Below, piece by piece: positions 1 through 9,601 of a DNA stretch of 64,000 bases; position 1 is the stretch's first letter, and every line of letters begins with the position of its first letter. Both the position numbers and the translations under genes were made by a program. Below the pieces are notes generated by a model. It ran no database searches and had not been told where the DNA came from. It worked only from the letters and a program-made list of their open reading frames with translations. The stretch is from Pelagicoccus enzymogenes (GTDB lineage Bacteria > Verrucomicrobiota > Verrucomicrobiia > Opitutales > Opitutaceae), in NCBI RefSeq assembly GCF_014803405.1, contig NZ_JACYFG010000004.1:94304-158303 (forward strand). Direction: 5' to 3'.

Positions 1-2
1 TG

Positions 3-1460
3 GCCAATGACAATCTGTTCTGGAGGATGACCGCCCAGCGGAAACTGGTGAGAGAAAAACGTCGTGAGGCAATCCCTCAGCTTCGCGAAATCGTTCTCGA
101 AGACAATTCAGTCGACGAGATCGGTTTGAACACGCGAGTCATCCATGCCCTTTGGAGCTTAAGCGGACTCGGCGCTTTTAACCTTGATTCAACACAGGCT
201 GAATCGGTTGTTCTTGCGGCCTTAGAGCATCCGTCAGCATCCGTTCGCAAGAACGCAGTTATGGCGTTGACGGAAACAGGGAGCGAAGAGGAACTGAGTT
301 TGGCTGCGAGCAAGACCGATGACGCTGATCCCAAAACCCGCTTGAAGGCGCTTCTCGCTCTGGGGCTTCTTCCGCCGTCGGAAGATCGATCAAACGAACT
401 CCTGAGTCGCCGCTCTGAGTTTACGACCGATCCCTGGCTGGGCCGAGCATTTGCCTATGCTGTACTCGAAAATGGCGACGCGTATGTGAGACGTTTACTC
501 GAAGGAGGGACGAGCATAGATTTCGCAAATGGATTCGACAGCATCGAAGAGGTGCCCGAGTACGTTGCCTTGAAGCTCTATCTCGCAAAGCAAGAGGGCG
601 ACCTCGTTGCCGCACTTGGAAACTGGAAGAGCCTCCCATCCGAGACAGTCGCAATCGCCAGCATGGCTCTCCTCGACGTATGGAAGACTCAACTACACGA
701 GCCAAGCAGTAGCGACCTAGTCGCCTTGCAGGAGATGGCTCGTCTCGTCGACGCGGATACTCAAATGCAGCTGAAGCTGCGAACTGCAGGCCTAGATCTG
801 CAGTTTTCAAAAATCGACGAAGAGAAGTACCAGGATTTCGTGAAGCAAAACACTTTCGAGCCTCAAATCTGGGGCTGGGGACGCGTTTCCTCGGGCGAAG
901 AACTGTACATGCAACACTGCGTGGCTTGCCACGGTTCAGACGCAGGAGGCGATCAAGGACTTGGGGCTCCTTCCCTGCGCGGAATGGACAATTGGTACAC
1001 GCAAACTCAGCTGCAGAAATTCTATGCAGGCGTTCGCGGGACCCACTTCAAAAATCCCCGTGGAATCGCCATGAAAGGAGCGCTGCAATTCCTCGATATG
1101 GAGACTCGTCCTCAGATGACCATTTCACACTTGGCCCACTACCTCGAGACGCTTGAGGCAAATGCTCCAGATGAGGCCACTTTGGAAGGCGATCCAGCGA
1201 AAGGCAAAACGCTGTACACGACCTGTGTGGCTTGTCACGGGCCCGAAGGTCAAGGTAACACGGAACTGGCAGCGCCGAAGCTCACCGGTAAACAAGACTG
1301 GTACCTCTACAAACAAATTCGCGAATTCCAGGAGGGGGTACGCGGGTCTGATCCACGTGATGCGAAAGGAGCAGAAATGGCCCTGATGGCAAAGACTTTG
1401 GTCGACGAGCAAGCCGTCAAAGACGTCGTCGCCTATATCCGTTCATTGGATACAAAATAA
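3..1460 (+). CDS. PVC-type HEAT-repeat / dihaem cytochrome c protein, 5'-truncated by the window edge
   Basis: The reading frame is open to the left edge; codons before the ATG at 27 read ANDNLFWR, so the true start lies outside the window. The segment 'FWRMTAQRKLV' matches the region that follows the propeller domain in the large membrane-bound dehydrogenase family of Planctomycetes and Verrucomicrobia. Helical HEAT-like repeats follow, then two class I cytochrome c domains with haem motifs CVACH at 918-932 and 1224-1238, each with a downstream methionine-containing segment that could supply the axial ligand. Family members are periplasmic or membrane-attached, and the haems probably pass electrons from sugar or alcohol oxidation. 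Its neighbour is a sugar-type MFS carrier 81 bases downstream, which fits a role in carbohydrate oxidation. The family is secure; the substrate is unknown. Confidence 0.85.
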   Translation, partial: ANDNLFWRMTAQRKLVREKRREAIPQLREIVLEDNSVDEIGLNTRVIHALWSLSGLGAFNLDSTQAESVVLAALEHPSASVRKNAVMALTETGSEEELSLAASKTDDADPKTRLKALLALGLLPPSEDRSNELLSRRSEFTTDPWLGRAFAYAVLENGDAYVRRLLEGGTSIDFANGFDSIEEVPEYVALKLYLAKQEGDLVAALGNWKSLPSETVAIASMALLDVWKTQLHEPSSSDLVALQEMARLVDADTQMQLKLRTAGLDLQFSKIDEEKYQDFVKQNTFEPQIWGWGRVSSGEELYMQHCVACHGSDAGGDQGLGAPSLRGMDNWYTQTQLQKFYAGVRGTHFKNPRGIAMKGALQFLDMETRPQMTISHLAHYLETLEANAPDEATLEGDPAKGKTLYTTCVACHGPEGQGNTELAAPKLTGKQDWYLYKQIREFQEGVRGSDPRDAKGAEMALMAKTLVDEQAVKDVVAYIRSLDTK

Positions 1461-1541
1461 ACCTATATTTCGAACCGGTAACGCTATCCTTTCCCTCGGC
1501 CTTCTTGTCCTGTTTCACCTCAACACACTGAACCTGACCCC

Positions 1542-3089
1542 ATGACTGACTCCCTAATCCATCCTAAACGTCTTCTCTACGCCGGCTTTACGGCAATCCT
1601 TGCTACCGGCATCGGATTCGCCGTACGGGGCGGAATTCTTGACAACTGGGGGGCCGAATTCGGATTTTCCGCCACCCAGCTCGGGGTGATCAGCGGAGCC
1701 GGTTTAACCGGGTTTTGCTTTGGGATTTTCGTTGGGGGCTTGGTGGTCGATTCCATTGGCTACGGAAAATTGATAGTCGCCTCCTTTCTTTTGCATATGC
1801 TTTCTGCGGTAGTCACCTTCACGGCGACTGCCGGCATGGATACGGCGATCGCCTACCAGTGGCTTTTTTGGGGAACCTTCATATTTGCGCTAGCGAATGG
1901 TTCACTCGAAGCGGTAGCAAATCCACTGGTGGCGACGCTCTTCCCTGAAAACCGTACCCATTATTTGAATATACTGCACGCTTCTTGGCCACTGGGTCTT
2001 GTGCTTGGTGGCGCGGTCGGCTGGTTCCTTGACGACCGTATGAATGTCTCTTGGAAATGGCAGCTCGCCATCTTCCTGATCCCAACGATCGTTTACGGAA
2101 TCATGTTCATGGGCCAGCGCTTCCCTAAGTCGGAAGCAGCGGAAAAGGGCCTCAAGCTCGGCGACATGTTCAAGGACGTCGGCCTGCTAGGCGGAGCGGT
2201 GATTGCCTTGATGTTGTTCCTGTTTTTCCAAGCGACCTTCCCAGCGATCCCTACATACGTGCTGGCGATTGCTGCTCTAGCGTTGATTTTCGTGATCGGA
2301 AAGATAACGAGCTTCGCCCTCGGTTCTATCATGCTCTTCGTCCTGTTCGGAACGCATATCTTGGTAGGCGCTGTCGAACTCGGAACAGATGGATGGATAC
2401 AAAACATCACTGGAAGCATCCTGAGTTCGGAGGAAGGAAAGTTCCTCTTCGTCATCACCTCGCTCACCATGTTCGTCCTGCGTTTTTGCGCCGCTTGGAT
2501 CGAAGAGCACCTTAAGCTGTCACCGGTCGGCTTGCTATTGCTCTGCTCGGTACTTGCTTTCGTGGGCTTGAATCTCTCAAGCGGAATTGAGTCCTTCAAG
2601 GGTGCTGTATTGGCATTGTTGATATACGGTGTTGGCAAAACCTTTTTCTGGCCAACGATGCTCGCAGTGGTAGGTGACCGGTTCCCGCGCACCGGAGCCA
2701 TCGCGATCAGCATCATGGGCGGACTTGGCATGATGTCCGGTGGCTTGATCGGATTGCCTGGACTAGGATACGCAAAAGATCGTTTCGCGAGCGAAGCGTT
2801 ACAAGAAGAGGCACCAGCTATCTATCAGGAAATGAAAGCTGTGGACTCCAATAGCTGGCTGTTTTTCGAACCCGTGGCAGCAATCGATGGAAAGAAGCTA
2901 GCCGAAGCTCGTTCCCAAGAAATCCCGAGCGAGGTCCAGCAAACCTTGATCGACTCCAGCCTGAAGGGAGACCGCAAGACCTTGAGAGTCGACTCGCTCA
3001 TTCCAGCAACCATGGCCGTGATATTTCTCGGACTCCTCATCTACTTCCGTCGGCTAGGAGGCTATCGCCGCGTCGATCTGGACAACTAG
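1542..3089 (+). CDS. MFS transporter, probably sugar
   Basis: A 515-residue polytopic protein with about twelve hydrophobic helices and no signal peptide. The N-terminal half carries the MFS features: a first helix ([18 protein letters not shown]), then the loop 2-3 signature around [14 protein letters not shown] helix motif rich in glycine ([17 protein letters not shown]) lies in the C-terminal half. A hydrophilic stretch between the last helices (about residues 425-480) is longer than usual. MFS carriers of this type move small solutes, often monosaccharides, by proton or sodium symport across the inner membrane. Its place between an oxidase-type cytochrome and a GH43 enzyme suggests uptake of pentoses or related sugars released outside, but no residue in the sequence proves the substrate. 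The ATG at 1542 has no clear Shine-Dalgarno sequence. Confidence 0.85.
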   Translation: MTDSLIHPKRLLYAGFTAILATGIGFAVRGGILDNWGAEFGFSATQLGVISGAGLTGFCFGIFVGGLVVDSIGYGKLIVASFLLHMLSAVVTFTATAGMDTAIAYQWLFWGTFIFALANGSLEAVANPLVATLFPENRTHYLNILHASWPLGLVLGGAVGWFLDDRMNVSWKWQLAIFLIPTIVYGIMFMGQRFPKSEAAEKGLKLGDMFKDVGLLGGAVIALMLFLFFQATFPAIPTYVLAIAALALIFVIGKITSFALGSIMLFVLFGTHILVGAVELGTDGWIQNITGSILSSEEGKFLFVITSLTMFVLRFCAAWIEEHLKLSPVGLLLLCSVLAFVGLNLSSGIESFKGAVLALLIYGVGKTFFWPTMLAVVGDRFPRTGAIAISIMGGLGMMSGGLIGLPGLGYAKDRFASEALQEEAPAIYQEMKAVDSNSWLFFEPVAAIDGKKLAEARSQEIPSEVQQTLIDSSLKGDRKTLRVDSLIPATMAVIFLGLLIYFRRLGGYRRVDLDN

Positions 3090-3199
3090 CAATCGGAGGC
3101 AGAAAAGAACCATTACACTTCCAAGACAAATGGGAACGAAGGCCTTCGCAATGGATTGCTGCAGTCTCAGTGTGACTTCGTACACTTTAACTTATTTAT

Positions 3200-3423
3200 C
3201 GCTAATGAGACATAGCGAGAACTTGGTACGCCACGTTCAACGCCATCGCCACCAGCGACTTCCTATTCAAAGGTGAATTCGGCGTGCTCATGTCTTGGTA
3301 CCTAGCTGGAATTCCACCTGTATCAAAAACGGGGGGCCTCGCGATCGAGGCAATACCTCTAACGACTGGTTCCCTGTCTTCAGGCATTGGCTCGAGGTCA
3401 ACAAATTCTTAGAAGCGAAGTAA
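3200..3423 (+). pseudogene. Possible decayed coding remnant
   Basis: Inside the gap between the MFS gene and the GH43 gene there are two short open stretches in different frames: one from 3227 to the TAG at 3410, and one ending NKFLEAK at the TAA at 3421-3423. Neither has a convincing start. A hairpin plus T-run follows 37 bases later (3460-3496), as if an old gene lost its body but kept its terminator. No family is recognised, and the remnant may be chance. The rest of 3090-3661 shows no gene. Confidence 0.22.
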
Positions 3424-3459
3424 GGCCTTTCGATCTCGCACACAGCGTTTACCAATGAG

Positions 3460-3496
3460 GAGCACTTCACCCCATGTGAAGTGTTGCTCTATTTTT
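3460..3496 (+). terminator. Rho-independent terminator candidate
   Basis: GAGCACTTCAC (3460-3470) pairs with GTGAAGTG (3476-3483) and then, past a small bulge, with GCTC, followed by TATTTTT. It ends whatever transcript crosses the decayed region, or reads on from the MFS gene. Confidence 0.6.
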
Positions 3497-3661
3497 GCGG
3501 GTAGAGGCAAAACCTAGAACTTAGGATATAGACAGATTTGCCCCAATGTCGGGCTGACAGGCGACTCATCTGAGGCAAGCTCGTACCTTCGGTTCCCTTC
3601 TAGGAAAAGAAGAGAGCACATTAACCCCGTAGCGACCCCTAGGGATCCTACTTGTTTGCAC

Positions 3662-5023
3662 ATGATGACACCCACCAGATATAGACGCTTCCTAACAGCA
3701 CTCACGCTATGCACGAGCATAGGTTCGATCGCGCTTGCGGACTATCCCATTGTCTCCAATCGTTACCTCGCGGATCCCACCTCGGTAGTGACAAAGGACC
3801 GCGTTTACATCTACTGCTCGAACGACGACGAAAGTCCCGTCGAAGGTGGATACAACATTCCAAACATCGTCTGCGTTTCGAGCAGCGACATGAAAAACTG
3901 GACTGACCACGGAATCGTATTCGATGCCGAGAGAGATACTTCCTGGGCCAAGAAAACGTGGGCCCCTGCGGCCGTGGAGCGCGACGGAAAGTTCTTCCTC
4001 TACTTCGGAAACGGTGGAGCCAACATAGGAGTCGCAGTCGGCGACAGCCCGATTGGCCCTTTCGAAGACGTTCTCGGAAAACCTCTCATTACCCACGGAA
4101 CCCCTGGCGTTCAACCTGCCGAGAATATGTGGCTATTCGACCCAGGCGTTTTCATCGACGACGATGATCAGGCTTACATCTACTTCGGCGGAAACGGTGA
4201 CGACAACGTAAGGGCAGCGAAGCTGCATCGAGACATGGTCACACTGGACGGCGAAGTGATCAAAATGCACGCCCCGAACTTTTTCGAAGCAGCGTGGGTC
4301 TACAAAATAGACGATACCTACTACTTCACCTACTCCACCACTCCGAAGGCCGAGATGCGTATCGATTACATGACCAGCAAGCATCCGACCGAAGGCTTCA
4401 GCTACGCAGGAATCGTTGCCGCCCAGCCGCCCCTCAACAACAACAATAACCACGCCGCTGAGTTTAAGTTCAAAGGCAAGTGGTACCACGTCTACCACAA
4501 CCGTATCGTCGCCACCGAGGCCGGCATTCCTACCGGATTCCGTCGTAACATCGCGCTCGAGGAATTTGGATACGACGAAAACGGAGCGATAATCCCAGTC
4601 GAGTACACCGTTAACGGAGTGGAGCAAAATGGCGCCCTTGATCCCTATCAGCGAGTCGAGGGCGAAACCTTCGCAGCCCAGAGCGGCATCGAAACGGAGC
4701 CGAGCTCCGCAGGGGGCATGAACCTGGCCCACGCGAGCGACGGGGATTGGGTAAAAGTCGTCGGAGTCGACTTTGGAGAACAAGGAGCCAAGAGCCTCAC
4801 CCTTAACGCCAAAGCCCAAGCCCAGGGAGCTGAAATAGAGCTGCGGACCGGTTCGCTTGACGGCCCGCTCCTCGCGAAAGCCGTGGTTTCGCCATCTGAC
4901 GACTGGAAAAGCCATTCAACAGAGGTGAGCCCTCTCACGGGCATCCATGACCTGTACATCCGGTTCACAGGCGACCAAAATTCAGAACTGAAACTGGACT
5001 GGTGGCAATTTGCCTCCAACTGA
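3662..5023 (+). CDS. Secreted GH43 arabinofuranosidase/xylosidase with C-terminal CBM6
   Basis: A 453-residue protein. The N-terminus, ending SIGSIALA before DYPIV, is a signal peptide, so it acts in the periplasm or outside. The catalytic part (about 28-310) is a five-bladed GH43 propeller. The base Asp lies in YLADPTSVV, the pKa-tuning Asp in LFDPGVFIDDD, and the general acid Glu in NFFEAAWVYK. This motif set resembles arabinoxylan arabinofuranohydrolases (XynD-like). Residues about 325-453 form a CBM6-type beta-sandwich beginning 'YQRVEGETFAAQSGIE' and ending 'LKLDWWQFASN', which usually binds xylan or beta-glucan chains. The ATG at 3662 (or 3665) is preferred over an upstream TTG. The alpha/beta hydrolase gene follows 52 bases later. 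The family is certain; the exact linkage cleaved is inferred. Confidence 0.9.
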   Translation: MMTPTRYRRFLTALTLCTSIGSIALADYPIVSNRYLADPTSVVTKDRVYIYCSNDDESPVEGGYNIPNIVCVSSSDMKNWTDHGIVFDAERDTSWAKKTWAPAAVERDGKFFLYFGNGGANIGVAVGDSPIGPFEDVLGKPLITHGTPGVQPAENMWLFDPGVFIDDDDQAYIYFGGNGDDNVRAAKLHRDMVTLDGEVIKMHAPNFFEAAWVYKIDDTYYFTYSTTPKAEMRIDYMTSKHPTEGFSYAGIVAAQPPLNNNNNHAAEFKFKGKWYHVYHNRIVATEAGIPTGFRRNIALEEFGYDENGAIIPVEYTVNGVEQNGALDPYQRVEGETFAAQSGIETEPSSAGGMNLAHASDGDWVKVVGVDFGEQGAKSLTLNAKAQAQGAEIELRTGSLDGPLLAKAVVSPSDDWKSHSTEVSPLTGIHDLYIRFTGDQNSELKLDWWQFASN

Positions 5024-5075
5024 TTACATTACAACTATCCATACGCCTCTACCAACCCCATCCCCATAGGCACCC

Positions 5076-5855
5076 ATGCAACACCTAGTACTTCGAACAA
5101 CGCTTTTCTTTCTCGCCTTCTCAATCGCAGCCAGATCCCTAGCGAGAGATTCCGAAAAGGAAACCTTCGTCATCGTCCATGGCGCCACAGCAGGCGGGTG
5201 GGAATGGAAGGCGACAGGAAAGTACCTGGAAAATGAGGGGCACGAAGTGTACCGAGCCACCCTCACCGGGCTGGGCGAACGCTACCACCTCGCAAATCCG
5301 GACATCGACCTCGACACCCATATTGACGACGTAGTCAACCTCATCCTATTCGAAGACTTGCACGATGTAGTGCTCTCAGGGCACAGCTACGGAGGCATGG
5401 TTATCACTGGCGTAATCAACGAGATCCCCGAGCGTATCAAGCACGTCATCTTCCTCGATGCCGCGGTGCCCAATGACGGGGAGTCGATATGGGACATGTT
5501 TGGCAGCGGGGGACCGAGGAACGATTCGCGCATCGAAAACGGGATGCTCCTCACCCCTTGGGTCACTGAAGAAGCCACCCCTCCGCACAACACCCCCCAG
5601 TCCATCAAGACCTTTAGCCAAGCAGTATCCTACGACAATCCAGCCGCGAAGGCGCTCGACGTCACGTTTGTCGCCTTCATCCCCGAAGACCAGAGCGTCG
5701 AAGAGCGCTCCCAAAGCAAAGCCTGGCGACGGGCCGTGGAGCGAGGCTGGACCATCCGCACCTTCCCCGGCGGCCATGTCGCCCAACAGGAAGACCCGCG
5801 CGGCGTCGCTAACCTCATGTTCGAATGTATCGGTGACGTGAATACTGCTCGCTAG
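5076..5855 (+). CDS. Secreted alpha/beta hydrolase (EstC/hydroxynitrile lyase-like esterase)
   Basis: A 259-residue protein with an N-terminal signal peptide (LFFLAFSIAARSLA). The oxyanion segment FVIVHGATAGGWEW, the nucleophile elbow GHSYGG and a C-terminal GGHVAQQEDP with the catalytic His are all visible. The acid is probably the Asp in FIPEDQS. The order and length match the compact alpha/beta hydrolases related to salicylate esterase and hydroxynitrile lyase (AB hydrolase 6 group). It lies between a GH43 and a GH51 gene on the same strand, so a role in removing ester groups from plant or algal polysaccharide fragments is plausible. The substrate cannot be read from the sequence. Confidence 0.82.
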   Translation: MQHLVLRTTLFFLAFSIAARSLARDSEKETFVIVHGATAGGWEWKATGKYLENEGHEVYRATLTGLGERYHLANPDIDLDTHIDDVVNLILFEDLHDVVLSGHSYGGMVITGVINEIPERIKHVIFLDAAVPNDGESIWDMFGSGGPRNDSRIENGMLLTPWVTEEATPPHNTPQSIKTFSQAVSYDNPAAKALDVTFVAFIPEDQSVEERSQSKAWRRAVERGWTIRTFPGGHVAQQEDPRGVANLMFECIGDVNTAR

Positions 5856-5966
5856 ATAAAAACAACATTCATCGTTCAACGTGATACGTCCGTTCTCTGG
5901 AGAGCCATTATCATTTCTATCGCTCGAAAGTCGGTCGGAGCGAGCAAACACCTAACCTCAAAGACC

Positions 5967-7973
5967 TTGAAAAAACAAATACTACTACTTGGAGCGCTGC
6001 CATTCGCGCTATCAGCCCAACCCGTGACGGACGTGACTGTCCGTATCGACGCCGAAGAACGCGCCGACGCGATCAATCCCATGATCTACGGCCAATTTAT
6101 CGAGCATATGGGCCGCTGCATCTACGGAGGCATTTGGGCCGAGATGCTCGAGGACCGAAAGTTCTACCACCCCATCACCGAAGACTATAATCCTTACGGT
6201 GATCAGACGCTGGCAGACCCAGATTTCCCCGGCGTCATCGACAGTACCGAGTTTCCAGTGATTTCGGCCTCGCCCTGGGAGATTATTGGCGAGCCCTCCG
6301 GCTTGAGCATGGTCACAGAAGACAGTTTCGTCGGAAAACACACCCCGCGGATCGTCTCCGGCACCGGAGTTCGCCAGAACGACCTCGGCCTCAAGGAAGG
6401 CCTCGACTACCCGGGCTACCTCTGGGTCAAGCCCCTCGGCGGCACCGCCGAAGTGGAAGTGAGCCTCAATTGGGGCAATGCCGAAGGAGAGAGCAGCTCC
6501 CAGAAACTCACCTTTTCCGGCAAGAAATACGCCAAGAAAACGTTTTCCTTCACTCCTCGCAAAACGACTTCGCAGGGCGCCTCTCTTAGCGTTCGCGTCC
6601 TGCGCGGAAGCATCCAGCTGGGCACCCTTTCTCTCATGCCTGGCGACAACATCGACGGCATGCGGAGCGACACCATCGAACTGCTCAAGGAACTCGACTC
6701 TCCGCTCTACCGCTGGCCGGGCGGAAACTTCGTTAGCGGCTACGACTGGCGCGACGGCATCGGCGACCGCGACCGTCGCCCTCCTCGCGTCAATCCGGCC
6801 TGGACCGGCGTCGAGCACAACGACTTCGGCACCGACGAGTTTCTGGCCTTCTGCCGCCTCCTCGGCACGGAACCGATGATTGCGGCCAACACTGGCTTCG
6901 GCGACGCCTATTCCGCGGCCCAATGGGTCGAATACACAAACGGCGACACCTCTACTATCGGAGGGGGCTGGAGAGCCGACAACGGACACAAGAAGCCTTA
7001 CGGCGTGAAGTACTGGTGCGTGGGCAACGAGATGTGGGGCAACTGGCAGCTAGGCCACATGCAATTGCATCACTACTCGCTCAAGCACAACCGAGTAGCC
7101 GAAGCGATGCTCGGAGCGGACTCCGACCTCATACTCATCGCCTCCGGCGACTTGGAACGCGTGAACGAAACTGACCTAGCGCAAGTCCGCCGCGGCGTCA
7201 CTTGGACCGAGGGCATGCTCATGGACAGCCATGAATACATGGACTACATTTCCGAGCACTTCTACACCGGCCGCACTCCTTGGTCGGACGTGGGGCGCGT
7301 CGACATCGCCACTCACCTGGAAAACATGCGCAGCAACATTCGCAGAAAGGCCGAGGGCCATCGCGAGTTGCAGCCTAAGCTCGAAGAGCTAAACGGAAAG
7401 ACCATGCCCATCGCCATGACCGAATGGAACTATTGGCACCGCACCTACAAATATGGCGAACTGGGTTGCGTCTACGACGTGGCGGACGGACTCGGCATCG
7501 CCGCAGGCCTCCACGAGTATTTCCGCCACACCGACATCATCGATATGGCGCTTTACGCTCAGACGGTGAACGTCATCGGAGCCATCAAGACAACTCGCAT
7601 CGCGGCGGAGATGGATACCACGGGTATCGCCTTGAAGATGTATCGCCGCCACTTCGGGACCCAACCGGTAAACGTGGAGTTCGAACACGAGGTTTTGGAC
7701 GTGTCAGCCGCCCTCACCGATGACGGTAAAGCCCTCACGCTCTCCGTCATTAATCCCACCGAATCGGAATTAACCATCGACCTAGATCTGAGCGGCATGG
7801 CAGTTGGCGATGCCGGCAAGCGCTGGCACTTCAGCGGCCCCGACGAATTCGCCCACAACACACCCGGCAAGGAACGCGTCGTCGAGATCGTCGAGACCCA
7901 GATTAACAACCCTGGCAACGGCCTAAACTCCCCAGCCCTCAGCGCCTCGATCTACGTCCTGCCGCTGAAATAG
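5967..7973 (+). CDS. Secreted GH51 alpha-L-arabinofuranosidase
   Basis: A 668-residue protein. The start is taken as the TTG at 5967, because it is followed directly by an ideal signal peptide (MKKQILLLGALPFALSAQP) and no ATG lies near. The domain order is an N-terminal GH51 strand (YGQFIEHMGRCIYGG), an inserted carbohydrate-binding-like beta-sandwich (about 110-220), a TIM barrel and a C-terminal beta-sandwich. The acid/base is Glu355 in CVGNEMWG and the nucleophile Glu486 in AMTEWNYW. Family members remove terminal alpha-L-arabinofuranosyl groups from arabinoxylan, arabinan or arabinogalactan with retention. The gene is followed by a strong terminator (8002-8038), which closes this plus-strand gene series. 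Function is sure at family level. Confidence 0.93.
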   Translation: MKKQILLLGALPFALSAQPVTDVTVRIDAEERADAINPMIYGQFIEHMGRCIYGGIWAEMLEDRKFYHPITEDYNPYGDQTLADPDFPGVIDSTEFPVISASPWEIIGEPSGLSMVTEDSFVGKHTPRIVSGTGVRQNDLGLKEGLDYPGYLWVKPLGGTAEVEVSLNWGNAEGESSSQKLTFSGKKYAKKTFSFTPRKTTSQGASLSVRVLRGSIQLGTLSLMPGDNIDGMRSDTIELLKELDSPLYRWPGGNFVSGYDWRDGIGDRDRRPPRVNPAWTGVEHNDFGTDEFLAFCRLLGTEPMIAANTGFGDAYSAAQWVEYTNGDTSTIGGGWRADNGHKKPYGVKYWCVGNEMWGNWQLGHMQLHHYSLKHNRVAEAMLGADSDLILIASGDLERVNETDLAQVRRGVTWTEGMLMDSHEYMDYISEHFYTGRTPWSDVGRVDIATHLENMRSNIRRKAEGHRELQPKLEELNGKTMPIAMTEWNYWHRTYKYGELGCVYDVADGLGIAAGLHEYFRHTDIIDMALYAQTVNVIGAIKTTRIAAEMDTTGIALKMYRRHFGTQPVNVEFEHEVLDVSAALTDDGKALTLSVINPTESELTIDLDLSGMAVGDAGKRWHFSGPDEFAHNTPGKERVVEIVETQINNPGNGLNSPALSASIYVLPLK

Positions 7974-8001
7974 GAACGGCATCCAGATAATTAAAGCACA
8001 A

Positions 8002-8038
8002 GAGGGTGTATCCAGATTTCTGGATACACTCTTTTTTT
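8002..8038 (+). terminator. Strong rho-independent terminator
   Basis: GAGGGTGTATCCAGA pairs with TCTGGATACACTC around a two-base loop, followed by seven T. It ends the GH43/hydrolase/GH51 transcript. Both stem arms carry the word TGGATAC, which is over-represented across the window. The remaining bases of 7974-8354 show no convincing gene, only GC-rich spacer. Confidence 0.88.
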
Positions 8039-8354
8039 CGGTTTAGGCTCGTCGCTTGCCCGTTGAGAGTTTTAGGGCCTTCAGCTTAAACAAACCGGCG
8101 ACGCTTCTGAGGTGGATCGACTTCCGAAGACAAACGCGAATGCCGCCTTTGGTACCGAGCTTGCGATAAAGCCAAAACGCCCGAAGCCAGCACACCTTTT
8201 TATTCCCTTGAGATACTCCGTTCGCTTGCGGCGGGGATGTTTATTTTCGAAGGCGGGGCGTGTCCGCCGGGGCATGCAGTAATGCAGGATCGATCGACTC
8301 CGCCTCCGCAAGGGAGGCACTCAAGCGCTCGCCCTTGGTCGCAAACGGTCGGTC

Positions 8355-9293
8355 CTAATCCGACGACCCGACACTAATCTCCGACCTGATCGAGACTTCA
8401 CCCTCACTCGGAAAGTCCTCGGGGACCGGGAACGTGACCGGTCGATCCGCCAGCCATTGCAAAGCGCGGACCACCACGGTTTGCAGTCCGGCGCAGCGCA
8501 TGCGCTCCGGCTGAACGTCCCCTTTCCAGACGTGCCCAAAAGTCGAAGTGTACACCCTCCCGCTTCCATAGGAAACCGTCCATTCGAGCGGCCAGTTCAT
8601 CGTCGTCACCGGGTCGTACCCATACGAAAGGACTTGGAGGTCCTTCGCAGGACCGCGTGCGTAGTAGTAGACCTCGATGTCCGGCGTCAGCCAAGCAGTC
8701 GGCAGTCCCGCGTGAATCGGATGTTCGCCGATGCGGCGGACGACAGTATCAAGCCGATCGCCGTGACCCGTATCCAGCCCCTCGCCCGGAGGGATGCGCT
8801 TGAGGCTTCCGTCGTCGTTTACGGCGATCGCCCAGCCAAAGCCCTTCTCGCGCCAGCCAAGGCCAATCATGTCGTTGTAGGCCGGCCAATCGGCAAAGGC
8901 ATTGTTACCCGAGTGCCATACGTAGACACCTCCTCCCTCACGGACATAGGACTCGAACTCCTTTTGGACCTTTCTCGGCCAAGCTGGCCCGCCCCAAATA
9001 TCATTGCAGGTCTGGATAGCCACATCGTAGCTACCGAAATCAGGTTCCCAGTCGTCCCAGTCGGGAGATTCAGCATTCGCCGGAGCGGTGGATACGTCGA
9101 CCTCGAAAAGTTCCGTAGGCTCGAGCATCCCGCGAATCAGGGCCGTATTCAACTTCCAGTCGTGATTGCTGTACCCATCGACGATAAGCGCCCGAATAGA
9201 AGCCTGGCTCTCCGCAACAATTGCAGCCGGTAACAGGAAAATCGATACAACAAGCAAGCAAAGAACAGGCCAGGGCATCTCCCAAGTGCACAC
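8355..9293 (-). CDS. Secreted ThuA-like domain protein (1)
   Basis: A 312-residue protein with a signal peptide (LLVVSIFLLPAAIVAES). The body is a ThuA-like, glutamine-amidotransferase-related fold: ALIVDGYSNHDWKLNT at the first strand, YDVAIQTCNDIWGGPAW, the glycine turn VREGGGVYVWHSGNNAFADW, then HPIHAGLPTAW and a C-terminal GSGRVYTSTFGHVW. Such proteins are abundant in Verrucomicrobia and Planctomycetes near sugar dehydrogenases and hydrolases. The name comes from trehalose utilisation genes in rhizobia, but the activity is not established. It lies divergent from the permease pair, and a second ThuA protein follows that pair. The 308-base divergent gap 9294-9601 shows no other gene and presumably holds both promoters. 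Confidence 0.82.
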   Translation of the reverse strand: MCTWEMPWPVLCLLVVSIFLLPAAIVAESQASIRALIVDGYSNHDWKLNTALIRGMLEPTELFEVDVSTAPANAESPDWDDWEPDFGSYDVAIQTCNDIWGGPAWPRKVQKEFESYVREGGGVYVWHSGNNAFADWPAYNDMIGLGWREKGFGWAIAVNDDGSLKRIPPGEGLDTGHGDRLDTVVRRIGEHPIHAGLPTAWLTPDIEVYYYARGPAKDLQVLSYGYDPVTTMNWPLEWTVSYGSGRVYTSTFGHVWKGDVQPERMRCAGLQTVVVRALQWLADRPVTFPVPEDFPSEGEVSIRSEISVGSSD

Positions 9294-9601
9294 CCCGCCA
9301 CCCCCAACCGCAAGCGGAATCCCAACCCCTTCATTTCCTGTAGCGCCAGCCGACCTCCCGCTCCTCCGAAAATGCCTCCCTCGACAACACCGACCGACCT
9401 ATAACATTTCAAAACGATTTCATGCACCGACCGCAAAGGTATGGAATCGACCCCTTTTAGCTCCTTCCAAACTCTATCGAATCTAGGCTTACCCTTTACT
9501 GCCCGCCTCGCCGTGGGCTTTTGGGTCTTCAAGTCAATTCTATTGCTCAAGCGCTCCCATCGCTTACGTTCAACCTGCAATCCTTCGATCCTCCTCTCGA
9601 C

